Shown here piece after piece: positions 1-8,942 of a DNA stretch of 31,477 nt; position 1 is the first letter of the stretch; each line of letters starts with the position of its first letter. The position numbers and the translations under genes were made by a program. The stretch covers positions 1-31,477 of the IMG/VR virus record IMGVR_UViG_3300013132_000164; one strand, 5' to 3'. This stretch comes from a virus. The notes beneath the pieces are model-generated. The model did not search any database. It had not been told where the DNA came from and saw nothing but the letters and a program-made list of their open reading frames with translations.

Positions 1-225
1 AAACTAACTCAATTGATTAATGAAGGAATGACTGTACTTCAAGAAGTTGAGGATTTGAATGCAGGACTCAATGAAACAATTAAAGCCATCGCCGAAGAAC
101 TTGAAATTAAACCAGCGACGCTAAAAAAGGCAATCAAAATTGCACACAAAAGCAAACTACATGAAACAAATCGTGATCATGACGAACTAAACACCATTTT
201 GGAAACTGTTGGTAAAACCCTGTGA
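1..225 (+). CDS. dsbA: DsbA-like dsDNA-binding protein, 5' end cut off by the window
   Basis: The reading frame is open from the first base (K-L-T-Q-L-I-N-E...), so the start codon lies outside the window. The visible 74 residues are helical and charged. The pattern DLNAGLNETIKAI, EELEIKPATLKKA, then an acidic tail ending in TILETVGK resembles the C-terminal half of T4 DsbA, a small dsDNA-binding protein linked to late transcription. This comparison is from memory and the similarity is modest. The stop codon overlaps the GTG start of the DNA polymerase gene, so the two are probably translationally coupled. It could instead be an unrelated small helical phage protein. Confidence 0.5.
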   Translation, partial: KLTQLINEGMTVLQEVEDLNAGLNETIKAIAEELEIKPATLKKAIKIAHKSKLHETNRDHDELNTILETVGKTL

Positions 226-2885
226 GCTACGTAGACGGATTGTTTGATCGGCAGCGTGATCGAATACACGTAGTAGAACGTGTTCAAGGTGAACGTGTAT
301 ATAAAGAATATCCTGCAAATTATATATTCTACTACGACGACCCAAAAGGCAAGCATAGGACCATTTATGGTACTCCGGTTTCTCGATTTTCTACACATAA
401 CAATAAAGAGTTTCAACGAGAACTTAAAATACAAGGTCGTAAGAGACTGTGGGAAAGTGATTTTAAACCTGTGTTCAGATGCCTTGAAGAAAATTATTTG
501 GGTATCGATCCCCCACGTTTACAAACTGCATTCTTCGACATTGAAGTAGATTTCGATCCGGTCCGTGGATTTAGTCCGGTATCTGATCCATTTAATAAAA
601 TTAACGCGGTTAGTGTTTATTTGGATTGGTTAGATAAATTAATAACCTTAGCGATTCCACCGCGGTCAATGTCATGGGAAACTGCTGAAGAAATAGCTGC
701 TAAATTTCCCGACTGCTATATTTTTGAGCGTGAGGAGGATCTATTAGATACTTTTTTAAATCTAATAGATGATGCTGATATATTATCAGGATGGAACAGT
801 GAAGGTTATGATATTCCCTACACAGTAGGCCGTATTACCCGTGTGTTGAGCAAAGACGATACCCGTCGTCTTTGCCTCTGGGGACAGTATCCTAAACAAA
901 GAGAATTTGAACGATTTGGGGCAACTCAAATTACATTCGATTTGGTTGGTCGTGTACATATGGATTATATGCAGTTGTATCGCAAGTATACCTATGAAGA
1001 ACGACACAGTTATAGTTTAGATGCAATCGGTGAGTACGAACTTGACGAAAGAAAAACTGCTTACGAAGGCACATTAGATCAACTATATAATAAAGATTTT
1101 CCTAAGTTTATAGAATACAATCGTCAGGACACAAGACTTCTTGCAAAATTAGATAAAAAGTTAAAATTTTTAGATTTAGCAAATACCATTGCTCATGACA
1201 ACACGGTGTTGCTCATGACAACAATGGGTGCAGTTGCAACTACAGAACAGGCAATTATCAATGAAGCACACAGTCAAGGATTGGTCGTTCCTAATCGGAA
1301 AAGTCGGGAAGAAGATGGAGGAGAAACCCAAGCGGCAGGTGCCTATGTTGCTACGCCCAAAAGGGGTATGCACGAATGGATCGGCGCAATCGACATCAAC
1401 AGTCTCTATCCCTCAGCTATTAGAGCACTCAACATGGGGCCCGAAACAATCGTAGGACAACTACATCCCGTAATGACTGAAAGGTACATTAAAGATAAAA
1501 TTGATTCAGGTACTAGTTTCGCAGAAGCATGGGAAGGATTGTTTGGCAGTTTAGAATATACTGCAGTGATGAACGGAGAAGCGGGGACTGAAATTACCAT
1601 TGATTGGGAATCTGGGGGTAGCGACGTTCTTAGCGCCGCAGATGTTTGGCGTTTGATATTTGACAGCAATAAAGATTGGGTGTTAAGTGCCAACGGCACT
1701 ATCTTTACTACTGATCGTAAAGGTGTAGTTCCGGGATTATTGGAAAGATGGTATGCGGAACGAAAACAGATGCAGGCAAAATTGAAAGAGGCATTGACAC
1801 CCGAAGACCAAGAATACTGGAACAAACGACAGTTGGTTAAGAAAATTAATCTGAACAGTTTGTATGGAGCTATTCTTAATCCAGGTTGTAGATTCTTTGA
1901 TCAACGTATTGGACAATCGACTACGTTAACAGGTCGTGTTATTGCCAGACATATGGATGCATTTGTTAATGAATGTATATTTAACAAATACGATCATGTA
2001 GGAGATTCCATAATTTATGGTGATACAGACAGTGTGTATTTTAGTGCATGGCCTGCTATTCGTGAAGATGTAGAAGCTGGTCGTATGGAATGGAACAAAG
2101 AAATTTGTGTTCAACTATATGATCAAATTGGTGAGCAAGTTAATCAAAGCTTTCCTTCATTCATGGAACGTGCATTTCATTGCCCTAGACAGAATGGTGC
2201 AATTATCAAGGGTGGCAGGGAACTGGTTGCTAGCAAAGGTTTGTTCATAAAAAAGAAACGCTACGCAGTTCTAATTTACGATAAAGAAGGCAAACGTAAA
2301 GATGTAAAAGGTAAACCGGGCGATGTTAAAGCAATGGGACTGGATCTAAAACGTAGCGACACTCCCAAAGTGGTGCAAGACTTTTTAAGTGAAATTCTGC
2401 TCAACGTTCTTACTGGTGCAGAAAGAGATTACATTATTGACAAGGTGAGAGAATTTAAAATAGCATTCAAACAACGTCCAGCATGGGAAAAAGGTACGCC
2501 CAAACGTGTTAATAATCTGACCAAGTATGTTGCAGACGAAGTCAGGCTTGGCAAAGCTAATATGCCAGGGCATGTTCGTGCAGCCATGAATTGGAACAAC
2601 TTGAGACGCATGCATAGTGACAATTACAGTATGCAAATCGTTGACGGAATGAAAGTAATTGTTTGTAAGCTTAAACAAAATCCTCTAAACTATACTAGTA
2701 TGGCATATCCCACCGACGAACTTCATATACCTAAATGGTTTAAGGATTTGCCATTCGACGATGGAGAAATGGAAAGTACCATTGTTGATCAAAAAGTAGA
2801 AAATCTATTAGGTGTACTCAATTGGAAAATTGCAGACAGCACAAATATTTCTTCAACGTTTGATTCTTTATTTTCTTTTGAATAA
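222..2885 (+). CDS. 43: Family B DNA polymerase with 3'-5' exonuclease (T4 gp43 type)
   Basis: This is the replicative DNA polymerase, 887 aa, close to the usual length for T4 gp43. The exonuclease motifs are visible: FFDIEVD at 104-110 (Asp106, Glu108), WNSEGYD at 191-197, and YNRQDTRLL at 299-307 (Tyr299, Asp303). The polymerase motifs follow in order: motif A DINSLYPS at 391-398, motif B KKINLNSLYGA at 540-550, and motif C YGDTDS at 599-604. The block KKKRYAV at 677-683 and the C-terminal part follow T4 gp43. The extreme C-terminus, TFDSLFSFE, looks like the clamp-binding peptide that docks on gp45, and a gp45-like clamp is encoded 1 kb downstream. The start is GTG, chosen because it overlaps the TGA of the previous gene and no ATG fits better. 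No domain is missing. Confidence 0.97.
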   Translation: MSYVDGLFDRQRDRIHVVERVQGERVYKEYPANYIFYYDDPKGKHRTIYGTPVSRFSTHNNKEFQRELKIQGRKRLWESDFKPVFRCLEENYLGIDPPRLQTAFFDIEVDFDPVRGFSPVSDPFNKINAVSVYLDWLDKLITLAIPPRSMSWETAEEIAAKFPDCYIFEREEDLLDTFLNLIDDADILSGWNSEGYDIPYTVGRITRVLSKDDTRRLCLWGQYPKQREFERFGATQITFDLVGRVHMDYMQLYRKYTYEERHSYSLDAIGEYELDERKTAYEGTLDQLYNKDFPKFIEYNRQDTRLLAKLDKKLKFLDLANTIAHDNTVLLMTTMGAVATTEQAIINEAHSQGLVVPNRKSREEDGGETQAAGAYVATPKRGMHEWIGAIDINSLYPSAIRALNMGPETIVGQLHPVMTERYIKDKIDSGTSFAEAWEGLFGSLEYTAVMNGEAGTEITIDWESGGSDVLSAADVWRLIFDSNKDWVLSANGTIFTTDRKGVVPGLLERWYAERKQMQAKLKEALTPEDQEYWNKRQLVKKINLNSLYGAILNPGCRFFDQRIGQSTTLTGRVIARHMDAFVNECIFNKYDHVGDSIIYGDTDSVYFSAWPAIREDVEAGRMEWNKEICVQLYDQIGEQVNQSFPSFMERAFHCPRQNGAIIKGGRELVASKGLFIKKKRYAVLIYDKEGKRKDVKGKPGDVKAMGLDLKRSDTPKVVQDFLSEILLNVLTGAERDYIIDKVREFKIAFKQRPAWEKGTPKRVNNLTKYVADEVRLGKANMPGHVRAAMNWNNLRRMHSDNYSMQIVDGMKVIVCKLKQNPLNYTSMAYPTDELHIPKWFKDLPFDDGEMESTIVDQKVENLLGVLNWKIADSTNISSTFDSLFSFE

Positions 2886-2886
2886 T

Positions 2887-3834
2887 ATGAAACTTTCTGA
2901 ATTAGTAAAATTAAAAAACGATCTATTAGAGATTCAATCCAATTTGAACAAATTTTTAACTTCCAGTGAAGAACTCACATACGCACAGACTTATCTCAAT
3001 GCATTATCTACCTTAGACTTTACTTTTACTAAAGATATTTGCGGATTTTTTGATATTCTTTCTAAAGAAAAAAACACATTACTGTCTAATTTACACAAAC
3101 AAATTAGGCAAATTGAAGAAAAAATCAACAATCAATCTGCAGTAATGTTAACCCGAGGGTATAAAATAAATGATGCTGAAGTTTGCAGTATAACTTCTAC
3201 AGAGATGGAAAGACTTAACAGGATCGAACAAGCAGATCCAGGTGTAAAGAATTTAGTTAAATCGCAAATTGCGTTAAAAACATCTCCAAGATTCCCTTGT
3301 TTAGAAATTGGACCCGGGGATGGACAATGGACTGAATATTTAGTAGCTGCGGATCCCCTTTATCTAGTAGATATTCATCAAGAATTTTTGGACTCTACAA
3401 TTAATAAATTCGAACCTTCATATAGGCCTCGGGTCCGGCCGTATGTGTTTGTTGAATCGGAAGCTAAAAATCATCTATTAGAAAAGTTACCCGAAGGTCA
3501 ATTTGGATTTGTTTTTGCATGGGACGTATTCTCCTTTTTTCCTGCTGATTTTTTTGAAAGTTATCTCAATTCTATTTTTAAGATATTAAAAGCTGGCGGT
3601 ACAGTAATGTTTAATTATAATAATTGCGAAATTTATCAAAATGCCAAATATGCTGAAACAGGCTTTAAAAGTTGGATGCCAAAATATCTAGTAGAACAAA
3701 TAGCTAAACGAATTGGTTACGACATAGAAAGCCAAGGTAATATAGGACACGTCTATTGGATAATTTTAAGAAAACCTGGCAGTTTAACTACTGTAAAAGG
3801 CATGCAAGGACTTAGAAGAATTATATCTTTTTAA
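2887..3834 (+). CDS. Class I SAM-dependent methyltransferase with helical N-terminal extension
   Basis: The protein is 315 aa. Residues 1-130 are mostly helical and charged, with a probable coiled coil near 60-85 (HKQIRQIEEKIN). Residues 135-240 hold a Rossmann methyltransferase core: motif I LEIGPGDGQW at 139-148, the acidic strand end VDIH at 161-164, and FGFVFAWDVFSFFP at 206-219 in the motif IV region, followed by LKAGGTVMF at 234-242. No (D/N/S)PPY motif typical of DNA N-methyltransferases is seen, so the substrate is not clear. The ATG sits 1 nt after the polymerase stop codon. Its place between polymerase and clamp suggests it travels with the replication genes. It could act on DNA, protein, or a small molecule of the modification pathway; none of these is proven. 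Confidence 0.8.
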   Translation: MKLSELVKLKNDLLEIQSNLNKFLTSSEELTYAQTYLNALSTLDFTFTKDICGFFDILSKEKNTLLSNLHKQIRQIEEKINNQSAVMLTRGYKINDAEVCSITSTEMERLNRIEQADPGVKNLVKSQIALKTSPRFPCLEIGPGDGQWTEYLVAADPLYLVDIHQEFLDSTINKFEPSYRPRVRPYVFVESEAKNHLLEKLPEGQFGFVFAWDVFSFFPADFFESYLNSIFKILKAGGTVMFNYNNCEIYQNAKYAETGFKSWMPKYLVEQIAKRIGYDIESQGNIGHVYWIILRKPGSLTTVKGMQGLRRIISF

Positions 3835-3863
3835 TTGCATTTTCTAAATACATTACGTATAAT
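3835..3863 (+). promoter_or_regulatory. Candidate sigma70 promoter with embedded late box, upstream of the clamp gene
   Basis: TTGCAT (3835-3840) is followed by exactly 17 nt and a perfect TATAAT (3858-3863). The spacer contains TCTAAATA (3843-3850), which resembles the late promoter box of T4-like phages. The -35 is weak but the -10 and spacing are ideal. It lies directly after the methyltransferase stop codon and 22 nt before the clamp ATG. Confidence 0.55.
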
Positions 3864-3885
3864 ATTAACATTCATTGGAGAAATT

Positions 3886-4617
3886 ATGAAAGATCATTTA
3901 CTAGACATTGTACAACATACTCACGGCCTGGGTGTGATTGACTTTGTGAAAATTGTTGGGTCAGAAACAGAAACCGCAATCGAAGCTATTGCTGAAAACA
4001 AAAGCGTAATTTTGCAAGCTAAATTTAGCGGCCCTATGGCTGAGTTTATTGGCACGTTTGGCATGCCGAATTTGGGTAAACTTAATACCATTCTTAATAT
4101 TCCTGAATATAAAGACGACGCTGTGATTACAGTGATTCGTCAAAATAAAAATTCCGAAGATGTGCCAGTTGGTATTCATTTTGAAAACAAAACTGGCGAT
4201 TTTAAAAACGATTATCGTTTTATGAGTGCAGAAATTGTAAACGATAAACTAAAATCCGCAAAAATGCGGCCGGTTAAATGGCATATCGACATTGTGCCCA
4301 GCGCGGCCAGTATCCAAAAACTTAAATTTCAAGCCAGTGCTAACAGTGAAGAAACTACCTTCGTAGCAAAAACAGATAAGAATGATCTAAAATTTTACTT
4401 TGGTGATCATAGCAGTCACGCTGGGGATTTTGTATTTCAATCTGGAGTTAGCGGTACATTGTCTAAAGCCTGGCATTGGCCTGTTGCAGTTGTTATCAGT
4501 ATCTTGAATCTGCCCGGCGATAAAACATTTAAAATCAGTGATGAGGGTGCAGCTATGATCACAGTTGACAGTGGTATTTCTCAGTACAATTATATTCTGC
4601 CTGCACAAACAAAATAA
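3886..4617 (+). CDS. 45: Sliding clamp, DNA polymerase processivity factor (T4 gp45 type)
   Basis: The protein is 243 aa; T4 gp45 is 228. Sequence similarity is diffuse, as is usual for clamps. The C-terminal stretch (LKFYFGDHSSHAGDFVFQ, then the strands around ISILNLPGDKTFKISDEGAAMITV and a final YNYILPA) follows the gp45 end, where alternating beta strands close the ring. The polymerase upstream has a clamp-binding-like tail, which supports the call. Clamps encircle DNA, hold gp43, and in T4 also activate late transcription. The start ATG has a good ribosome site (GGAG, 6 nt upstream) and the gene has its own candidate promoter. A gp45 identity is likely but rests on pattern and context. 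Confidence 0.8.
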   Translation: MKDHLLDIVQHTHGLGVIDFVKIVGSETETAIEAIAENKSVILQAKFSGPMAEFIGTFGMPNLGKLNTILNIPEYKDDAVITVIRQNKNSEDVPVGIHFENKTGDFKNDYRFMSAEIVNDKLKSAKMRPVKWHIDIVPSAASIQKLKFQASANSEETTFVAKTDKNDLKFYFGDHSSHAGDFVFQSGVSGTLSKAWHWPVAVVISILNLPGDKTFKISDEGAAMITVDSGISQYNYILPAQTK

Positions 4618-4630
4618 TAACTGAGTAACA

Positions 4631-6199
4631 ATGTTCACTATTCCACAAGACAATTTAACAAAAAAGCAAAACGACTACGCAATATTTTTGCCGGCCTTAA
4701 GTAGTTTTTATTCGAGGGATATCAGTAAGCAAAGACTAGATCCAAATTATATTGATCCGGCAAGAATCCCTGCGGGATTTGAACATGGTATTGAAGGGAT
4801 GAATTGGCTCAATGACCAGATTGGGTATTTTACTTATAAGTGGAATTTATACAGTGCAGGTCATGCTGATTTAGATGTAAACAAACCACCGGGTCGTGAT
4901 GATATGGTTCGTAATCGAGATCCCAATACATTTATTTTAGGTGATAGCGGTGGATTTCAAATAGGTAAAGGGGTGTGGGAAGGCAATTGGAAAGATCCAA
5001 ATTGTCCCAAAGCACAAAAGAAACGATCTCAAGTTCTTTCTTGGATGGATGCTTACATGGATCGGGGCATGATTCTTGATGTTCCAGCATGGGTTGCACG
5101 TAGTCCTGCAGGCCAAGCAGCCACAGGAGTAACTTGTTATCAAGAAGCAGTCGATGCAACTATGATTAACAACGAATACTTTATGCGTAATCGTACTGGT
5201 CGTTGTAAATTTTTAAATGTATTGCAAGGTGAGAATCACTCAGAAGCAGAAGATTGGTATCAGCAAATGAAAAAATTCTGCGATCCTAAACAATATAGCC
5301 AACCGTTTGAAGGTTGGGCTATGGGTGGGCAGAACATGTGTGATGTTCATTTGTTGCTTAAAAGAATTGTGGCTTTGAGGTTTGATGGGTTGTTGGAACC
5401 AGGTTTACATGATTGGATGCACTTTCTTGGCACTAGTAAATTGGAATGGGCTTTGTTGTTAACTGATGTTCAACGTGCTGTGCGTAAGTATCATAATGAA
5501 AATTTCACTATAAGTTTTGATTGTGCAAGTCCTTTTCTTGCAACTGCAAATGGTCAAATTTATTATGATGTTGCAACTCCTGATCGATCAAAATGGAGTT
5601 ACTTCATGCAACCCAGTGTGGATGATAAAAAATACGCTACTGACCATAGGTCTTTACGTGATGCTATTTTACAAGATCAAGTAATGGATTCATTTATGGC
5701 CAGTCCGATTAGTCAAAGATTAACTGTGAAAGATGTTTGCATATACAAGCCTGGCGACCTTAATAAGATTGGTCGAGAAGGTCGTACAAGCTGGGACAGT
5801 TTCAGTTATACTTTACAAATGGCACATAATGTATGGATGCACGTGAATGCAGTTCAAGAAGCTAATAGACAATATGATCAAGGACTATGTCCTGAAATGT
5901 TAGTAGCAACCACTGCCAATAAACGAGATTTTCGACAATACGATCGTAATTTCTTTAAGGATATTGTAAATGATATTTTTGCTACTAGTGATCGAGGACG
6001 AGCAGATGAACTAGTAGAGCATTATTCAAGATATTGGAAAAGTATTATAGGTACACGCGGTACAGTTGGTAAAAAGACTATTAATGCGTCTTATATGTTT
6101 AACAATTTGTTTGAGTCTGATTCAGAGGATTATCCGGCAAGAGATGACAGTGATTTCGATGAGCAAAGACTTAACGATTTAGAATCTACTGTAGAGTAA
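4631..6199 (+). CDS. dpdA: TGT/DpdA-like DNA guanine transglycosylase
   Basis: This 522-aa protein carries the core motifs of the tRNA-guanine transglycosylase superfamily in the right order: LGDSGGFQ at 103-110 (TGT general-acid Asp, here Asp105), FLNVLQG at 194-200 (TGT VQGG region), GWAMGGQ at 228-234 (TGT GLAVGE), HFLGTSK at 264-270, and FDCASP at 296-301 (TGT FDCVMP), whose Asp297 would be the nucleophile. I do not see the CxCxxC zinc motif that follows in tRNA enzymes, and the remaining 220 residues are unlike TGT. That fits phage DpdA, which swaps guanine in DNA for a 7-deazaguanine. FolE, QueD, QueE and YhhQ genes in the next 14 kb make this role much more likely than tRNA modification. 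The subfamily (DpdA1-4) needs a tree. The ribosome site before the ATG is weak (GAG). Confidence 0.85.
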   Translation: MFTIPQDNLTKKQNDYAIFLPALSSFYSRDISKQRLDPNYIDPARIPAGFEHGIEGMNWLNDQIGYFTYKWNLYSAGHADLDVNKPPGRDDMVRNRDPNTFILGDSGGFQIGKGVWEGNWKDPNCPKAQKKRSQVLSWMDAYMDRGMILDVPAWVARSPAGQAATGVTCYQEAVDATMINNEYFMRNRTGRCKFLNVLQGENHSEAEDWYQQMKKFCDPKQYSQPFEGWAMGGQNMCDVHLLLKRIVALRFDGLLEPGLHDWMHFLGTSKLEWALLLTDVQRAVRKYHNENFTISFDCASPFLATANGQIYYDVATPDRSKWSYFMQPSVDDKKYATDHRSLRDAILQDQVMDSFMASPISQRLTVKDVCIYKPGDLNKIGREGRTSWDSFSYTLQMAHNVWMHVNAVQEANRQYDQGLCPEMLVATTANKRDFRQYDRNFFKDIVNDIFATSDRGRADELVEHYSRYWKSIIGTRGTVGKKTINASYMFNNLFESDSEDYPARDDSDFDEQRLNDLESTVE

Positions 6200-6203
6200 T
6201 AAA

Positions 6204-7067
6204 ATGAAAAGTTTAATTATAGGCATGGGTATAGGACAATTATATAAACAAGTCCTTGAAGAACTTAAATTTGAAGTTGTCACTACTGATTTAAACAAAC
6301 CCGCTGACTACAAATTTTGGCAAGATGCTGTTCGAGATCATCAACATTTTGATACGGTTCATATTTGTACACCAAATTTTACACATAACAGTATTGCGTT
6401 TGAAATTGCCCCCCATTGTCGTATTTTGTTTGTAGAAAAACCTGGCTTACAATACCAATCAGACTGGAGGAAATTAGTCAGTCAAAATCCTAAAACCCGC
6501 TGTATTATGGTCAAGAATAATATGTGGAGAGATAACATTGAAGAATTACAAACTCTCTATAAACAAAGCAATGAAATACGATTTCATTGGTTAAATGAAA
6601 ATAGAGTTCCTTACCCGGGTAGTTGGTTCACTGATAAAAAACTTGCATTTGGGGGAGTAAGTAGAGACTTATTTCCTCACTTGTTGAGTTTGTTTATTGC
6701 ACTGGAACCACAGTACGAACATGCTGCTTGGTTATATAAAAATTCATGGCAACAGTGGGAATTAAAAGATTTAACAGATGGTGATTATGGCAGTGTAAAT
6801 TTCGATGGAACTTATAACGTAGACGATAATATCGACCTAGAATGTACTATAAAAAATCGGAGATGCTTTTTCCGTTCGAGTTGGCGCACTCTTAAACCCA
6901 ACGACATCGGTATTCATTTTGATTCGACATTTGTAGAATTAGGTCTTTGTCCAGAATCTGCTTATCGTAATATGATAATGGATTGCATAGACAACATAGA
7001 TAATAGACTATTTTGGGACAAACAGTTTTATATCGACTATTGGATACACGGAAAAATAAATTTATGA
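6204..7067 (+). CDS. Gfo/Idh/MocA-family NAD(P)-dependent oxidoreductase
   Basis: The 287-aa protein has an N-terminal Rossmann fold (LIIGMGIGQLY at 4-14). The family signature follows: HICTPNFTH at 53-61 and EKPG at 78-81, whose Lys79 is the conserved catalytic-site lysine. A second-domain motif GGVSRDLFPH at 150-159 matches the family GG-x3-D-x3-H and gives Asp155 and His159. It is a little shorter than the usual 330-400 aa family member. These enzymes oxidise or reduce sugars, nucleotide-sugars or inositols at a secondary alcohol. The gene starts 4 nt after dpdA and its stop overlaps the next ATG (ATGA), so it belongs to one operon with the MDR dehydrogenase. The substrate is unknown. Confidence 0.82.
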   Translation: MKSLIIGMGIGQLYKQVLEELKFEVVTTDLNKPADYKFWQDAVRDHQHFDTVHICTPNFTHNSIAFEIAPHCRILFVEKPGLQYQSDWRKLVSQNPKTRCIMVKNNMWRDNIEELQTLYKQSNEIRFHWLNENRVPYPGSWFTDKKLAFGGVSRDLFPHLLSLFIALEPQYEHAAWLYKNSWQQWELKDLTDGDYGSVNFDGTYNVDDNIDLECTIKNRRCFFRSSWRTLKPNDIGIHFDSTFVELGLCPESAYRNMIMDCIDNIDNRLFWDKQFYIDYWIHGKINL

Positions 7068-7963
7068 ATAAAGTATTAGTTACAGAAGGTAAGGGCTCAT
7101 TCGAAGAACGAGAATTTACTACAGGTAAATTAACAGACAATAGCATACTAGTCAAAAGTTTAATGACTGGTGTTTGCAGAAGTGATATTGACATGATGTT
7201 GGGGTCATTTGGTCCGTTGCCTGTCAACATGCAAGGACATGAAGGTCTTGGGCAAGTAATTGCTATAGGCGATAGCGTTGAAGATGTCAAAATTGGGGAT
7301 TATGTAGCAACCAGAGGTGAACCGGCATATGCAGATATGTACATTGCAAAACAATGTGAGTATGTACGTGTTCCTGAAGCGCAGCCAAAATATATTATAG
7401 AGCCGGTTGCATGCGGTATCAACATTGTTGGACAATCATTTACTGAATTAGTTAAACATAGCGGAAAAGGAAAAAAACTTTTAATTTTAGGATCTGGTTT
7501 TTTATCTTGGGTAACTTACCATACTATTATTCTTAATAAATTACAATACATGATTGATATTGTAGGATCAAGTAATAAAAATTTGTGGGAATCAGTAGCA
7601 AGATTAAATCAAACACCCTTAGGTCATTATGATGTTGTTATTGACCTAAGTTCTAATAATATATTATTTGAGCAAGATATTATCGAAAATCAATCATTGA
7701 TAATTATGGGAGTACAAAAACCAATTACTACAGATTTTGGTAACTTTCTTTGGAAAGCCTGTACTATAATATTTCCTAGCCCAAGGTCAAATACTTTTTA
7801 TTCATCAATGCAAGATGCTGTGCATTGGATTCAAACTGGTAAACTCAATGTTGACAAATTTTGGACTAAAGGCTATAATAGACAGACTGAATGGCAACAA
7901 GCATTTAGCGATGGTGTAAATCGACCAAAAAATTATAGCCGTGGATACATTTATTGGGAATAA
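7064..7963 (+). CDS. Zinc-type alcohol dehydrogenase-like protein (MDR superfamily)
   Basis: The 299-aa protein shows the MDR catalytic zinc signature: GVCRSD at 36-41 (Cys38), GHEGLGQV at 58-65 (His59, Glu60) and IEP at 112-114 (Glu113). IGDYVATRG at 77-85 is also typical. The four-cysteine structural zinc loop of classical alcohol dehydrogenases is absent, and the protein is about 40-50 residues short. The nucleotide-binding glycine motif is LILGSGFLSW at 140-149, with the last glycine of GxGxxG replaced by Ser148, so cofactor binding may be altered. It probably oxidises or reduces a polyol, sugar or aminocyclitol. The start is an ATGA overlap with the Gfo/Idh gene; the longer reading frame upstream lies inside that gene. 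Confidence 0.8.
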   Translation: MNKVLVTEGKGSFEEREFTTGKLTDNSILVKSLMTGVCRSDIDMMLGSFGPLPVNMQGHEGLGQVIAIGDSVEDVKIGDYVATRGEPAYADMYIAKQCEYVRVPEAQPKYIIEPVACGINIVGQSFTELVKHSGKGKKLLILGSGFLSWVTYHTIILNKLQYMIDIVGSSNKNLWESVARLNQTPLGHYDVVIDLSSNNILFEQDIIENQSLIIMGVQKPITTDFGNFLWKACTIIFPSPRSNTFYSSMQDAVHWIQTGKLNVDKFWTKGYNRQTEWQQAFSDGVNRPKNYSRGYIYWE

Positions 7964-7964
7964 A

Positions 7965-8495
7965 ATGGCAATAGATACAAATGAACGTCAACAAGTTGAT
8001 TATTTTGTTGGTACTGAAGTAGAAAATACTGCAATGAAAGGAGAAAAAACTCTTTTCGTAGTAGGAGTAAAACCTGTAGAAGAAATCATTGCTTTACTTA
8101 ATGAACAAACGATTAAACATGTTTATTTAGGAACCAGTCAAAGTTTTCATCCCCAAAATCCTTACGAGTGGCAAGAATGGAATGAAATGATCACTGGATT
8201 ACTTGTAAAAGATTATTGGGTCACTTTGGATTTTGATGTCGAATATGCAAGGGATTTTCACGAAGAAGGTTGGTGTGAATACAATAATTTCATTCCAATG
8301 ATCAGTGTAAAAATCCCATATATCAAATTGTACAACTATAATACCACTGTCAAAATTGACGATATGACTTGGGGGCACAGTAATCCCGGTGTTTGGTGTC
8401 ATCCACTTAACGAACTTAAAAACAGAAGTGTATATACAGATTGGCGTGAGTATACCGGAGATACTCCTGTACTTCATAAAGGCGAACAAAAGTGA
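7965..8495 (+). CDS. Conserved phage protein of unknown function (176 aa)
   Basis: I do not recognise a named domain. The protein is soluble and aromatic-rich, with well-formed blocks such as YFVGTEVENTAMKGEKTLFV near 18-37 and FIPMISVKIPYI and PGVWCHPLNEL in the second half. This suggests a real fold under selection. From memory, similar proteins occur in other marine T4-like phages. The ATG is 1 nt after the MDR stop and the stop overlaps the GTG of the next gene, so it is part of the operon running from dpdA to folE. Confidence 0.75.
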   Translation: MAIDTNERQQVDYFVGTEVENTAMKGEKTLFVVGVKPVEEIIALLNEQTIKHVYLGTSQSFHPQNPYEWQEWNEMITGLLVKDYWVTLDFDVEYARDFHEEGWCEYNNFIPMISVKIPYIKLYNYNTTVKIDDMTWGHSNPGVWCHPLNELKNRSVYTDWREYTGDTPVLHKGEQK

Positions 8496-8941
8496 ATCAA
8501 GAACAAAGAGAACAAGTAAATAGAATTATGGAATATGCGGATCGAAAGATCTGGGTAACTTTCCAAAAAGAAGGTATGCACTGCTATCCTGCAGCAGCAT
8601 CCGACCCACAATTAGCAACAGGAGATTATTACGATGTGTCGTTTCTTGCAAATCCTCATAGGCATATCTTTCATTTTCGTGTGTGGATTGATGTTCTACA
8701 CAATGATAGAGACATTGAATTCATCCAATTTAAACGATGGCTCGAATCGTTGTATTCTGGCTCATCGAGTGTTTTGCAACTAAATTATAAAAGTTGTGAA
8801 ATGATCAGTGACGATCTATATGTACAAATTGCCGCACGTTATCCAAATCGATCAGTTTGGATCGAAGTCAGCGAAGACGGCGAAAACGGTGCCTTGATCA
8901 AATATGAAATTAGTCAACCTTCACTTTCAGTAGGCATTTAA
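8492..8941 (+). CDS. Conserved phage protein of unknown function (149 aa)
   Basis: No family recognised. The sequence is compact and mixed alpha/beta, with blocks such as MEYADRKIWVTFQKEGMH (13-30) and IFHFRVWIDVLHNDRDIEFI (59-78). The start is GTG, which overlaps the preceding TGA and is preceded by an AGG-containing ribosome site. It lies between the dehydrogenases and the glycosyltransferase, in the same tightly packed operon, so a role near that pathway is possible but not shown. Confidence 0.75.
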   Translation: MNQEQREQVNRIMEYADRKIWVTFQKEGMHCYPAAASDPQLATGDYYDVSFLANPHRHIFHFRVWIDVLHNDRDIEFIQFKRWLESLYSGSSSVLQLNYKSCEMISDDLYVQIAARYPNRSVWIEVSEDGENGALIKYEISQPSLSVGI

Positions 8942-8942
8942 C

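Noticed and set aside
1406-1825. Long open frame on the - strand opposite the DNA polymerase gene
   Set aside because: It lies antisense inside the polymerase coding region, has no family pattern or ribosome site, and the + strand protein is unambiguous.
4631-6199. A true tRNA-guanine transglycosylase
   Set aside because: No zinc motif, an unrelated long C-terminus, and a phage pathway set that matches DNA modification; kept only as an alternative.
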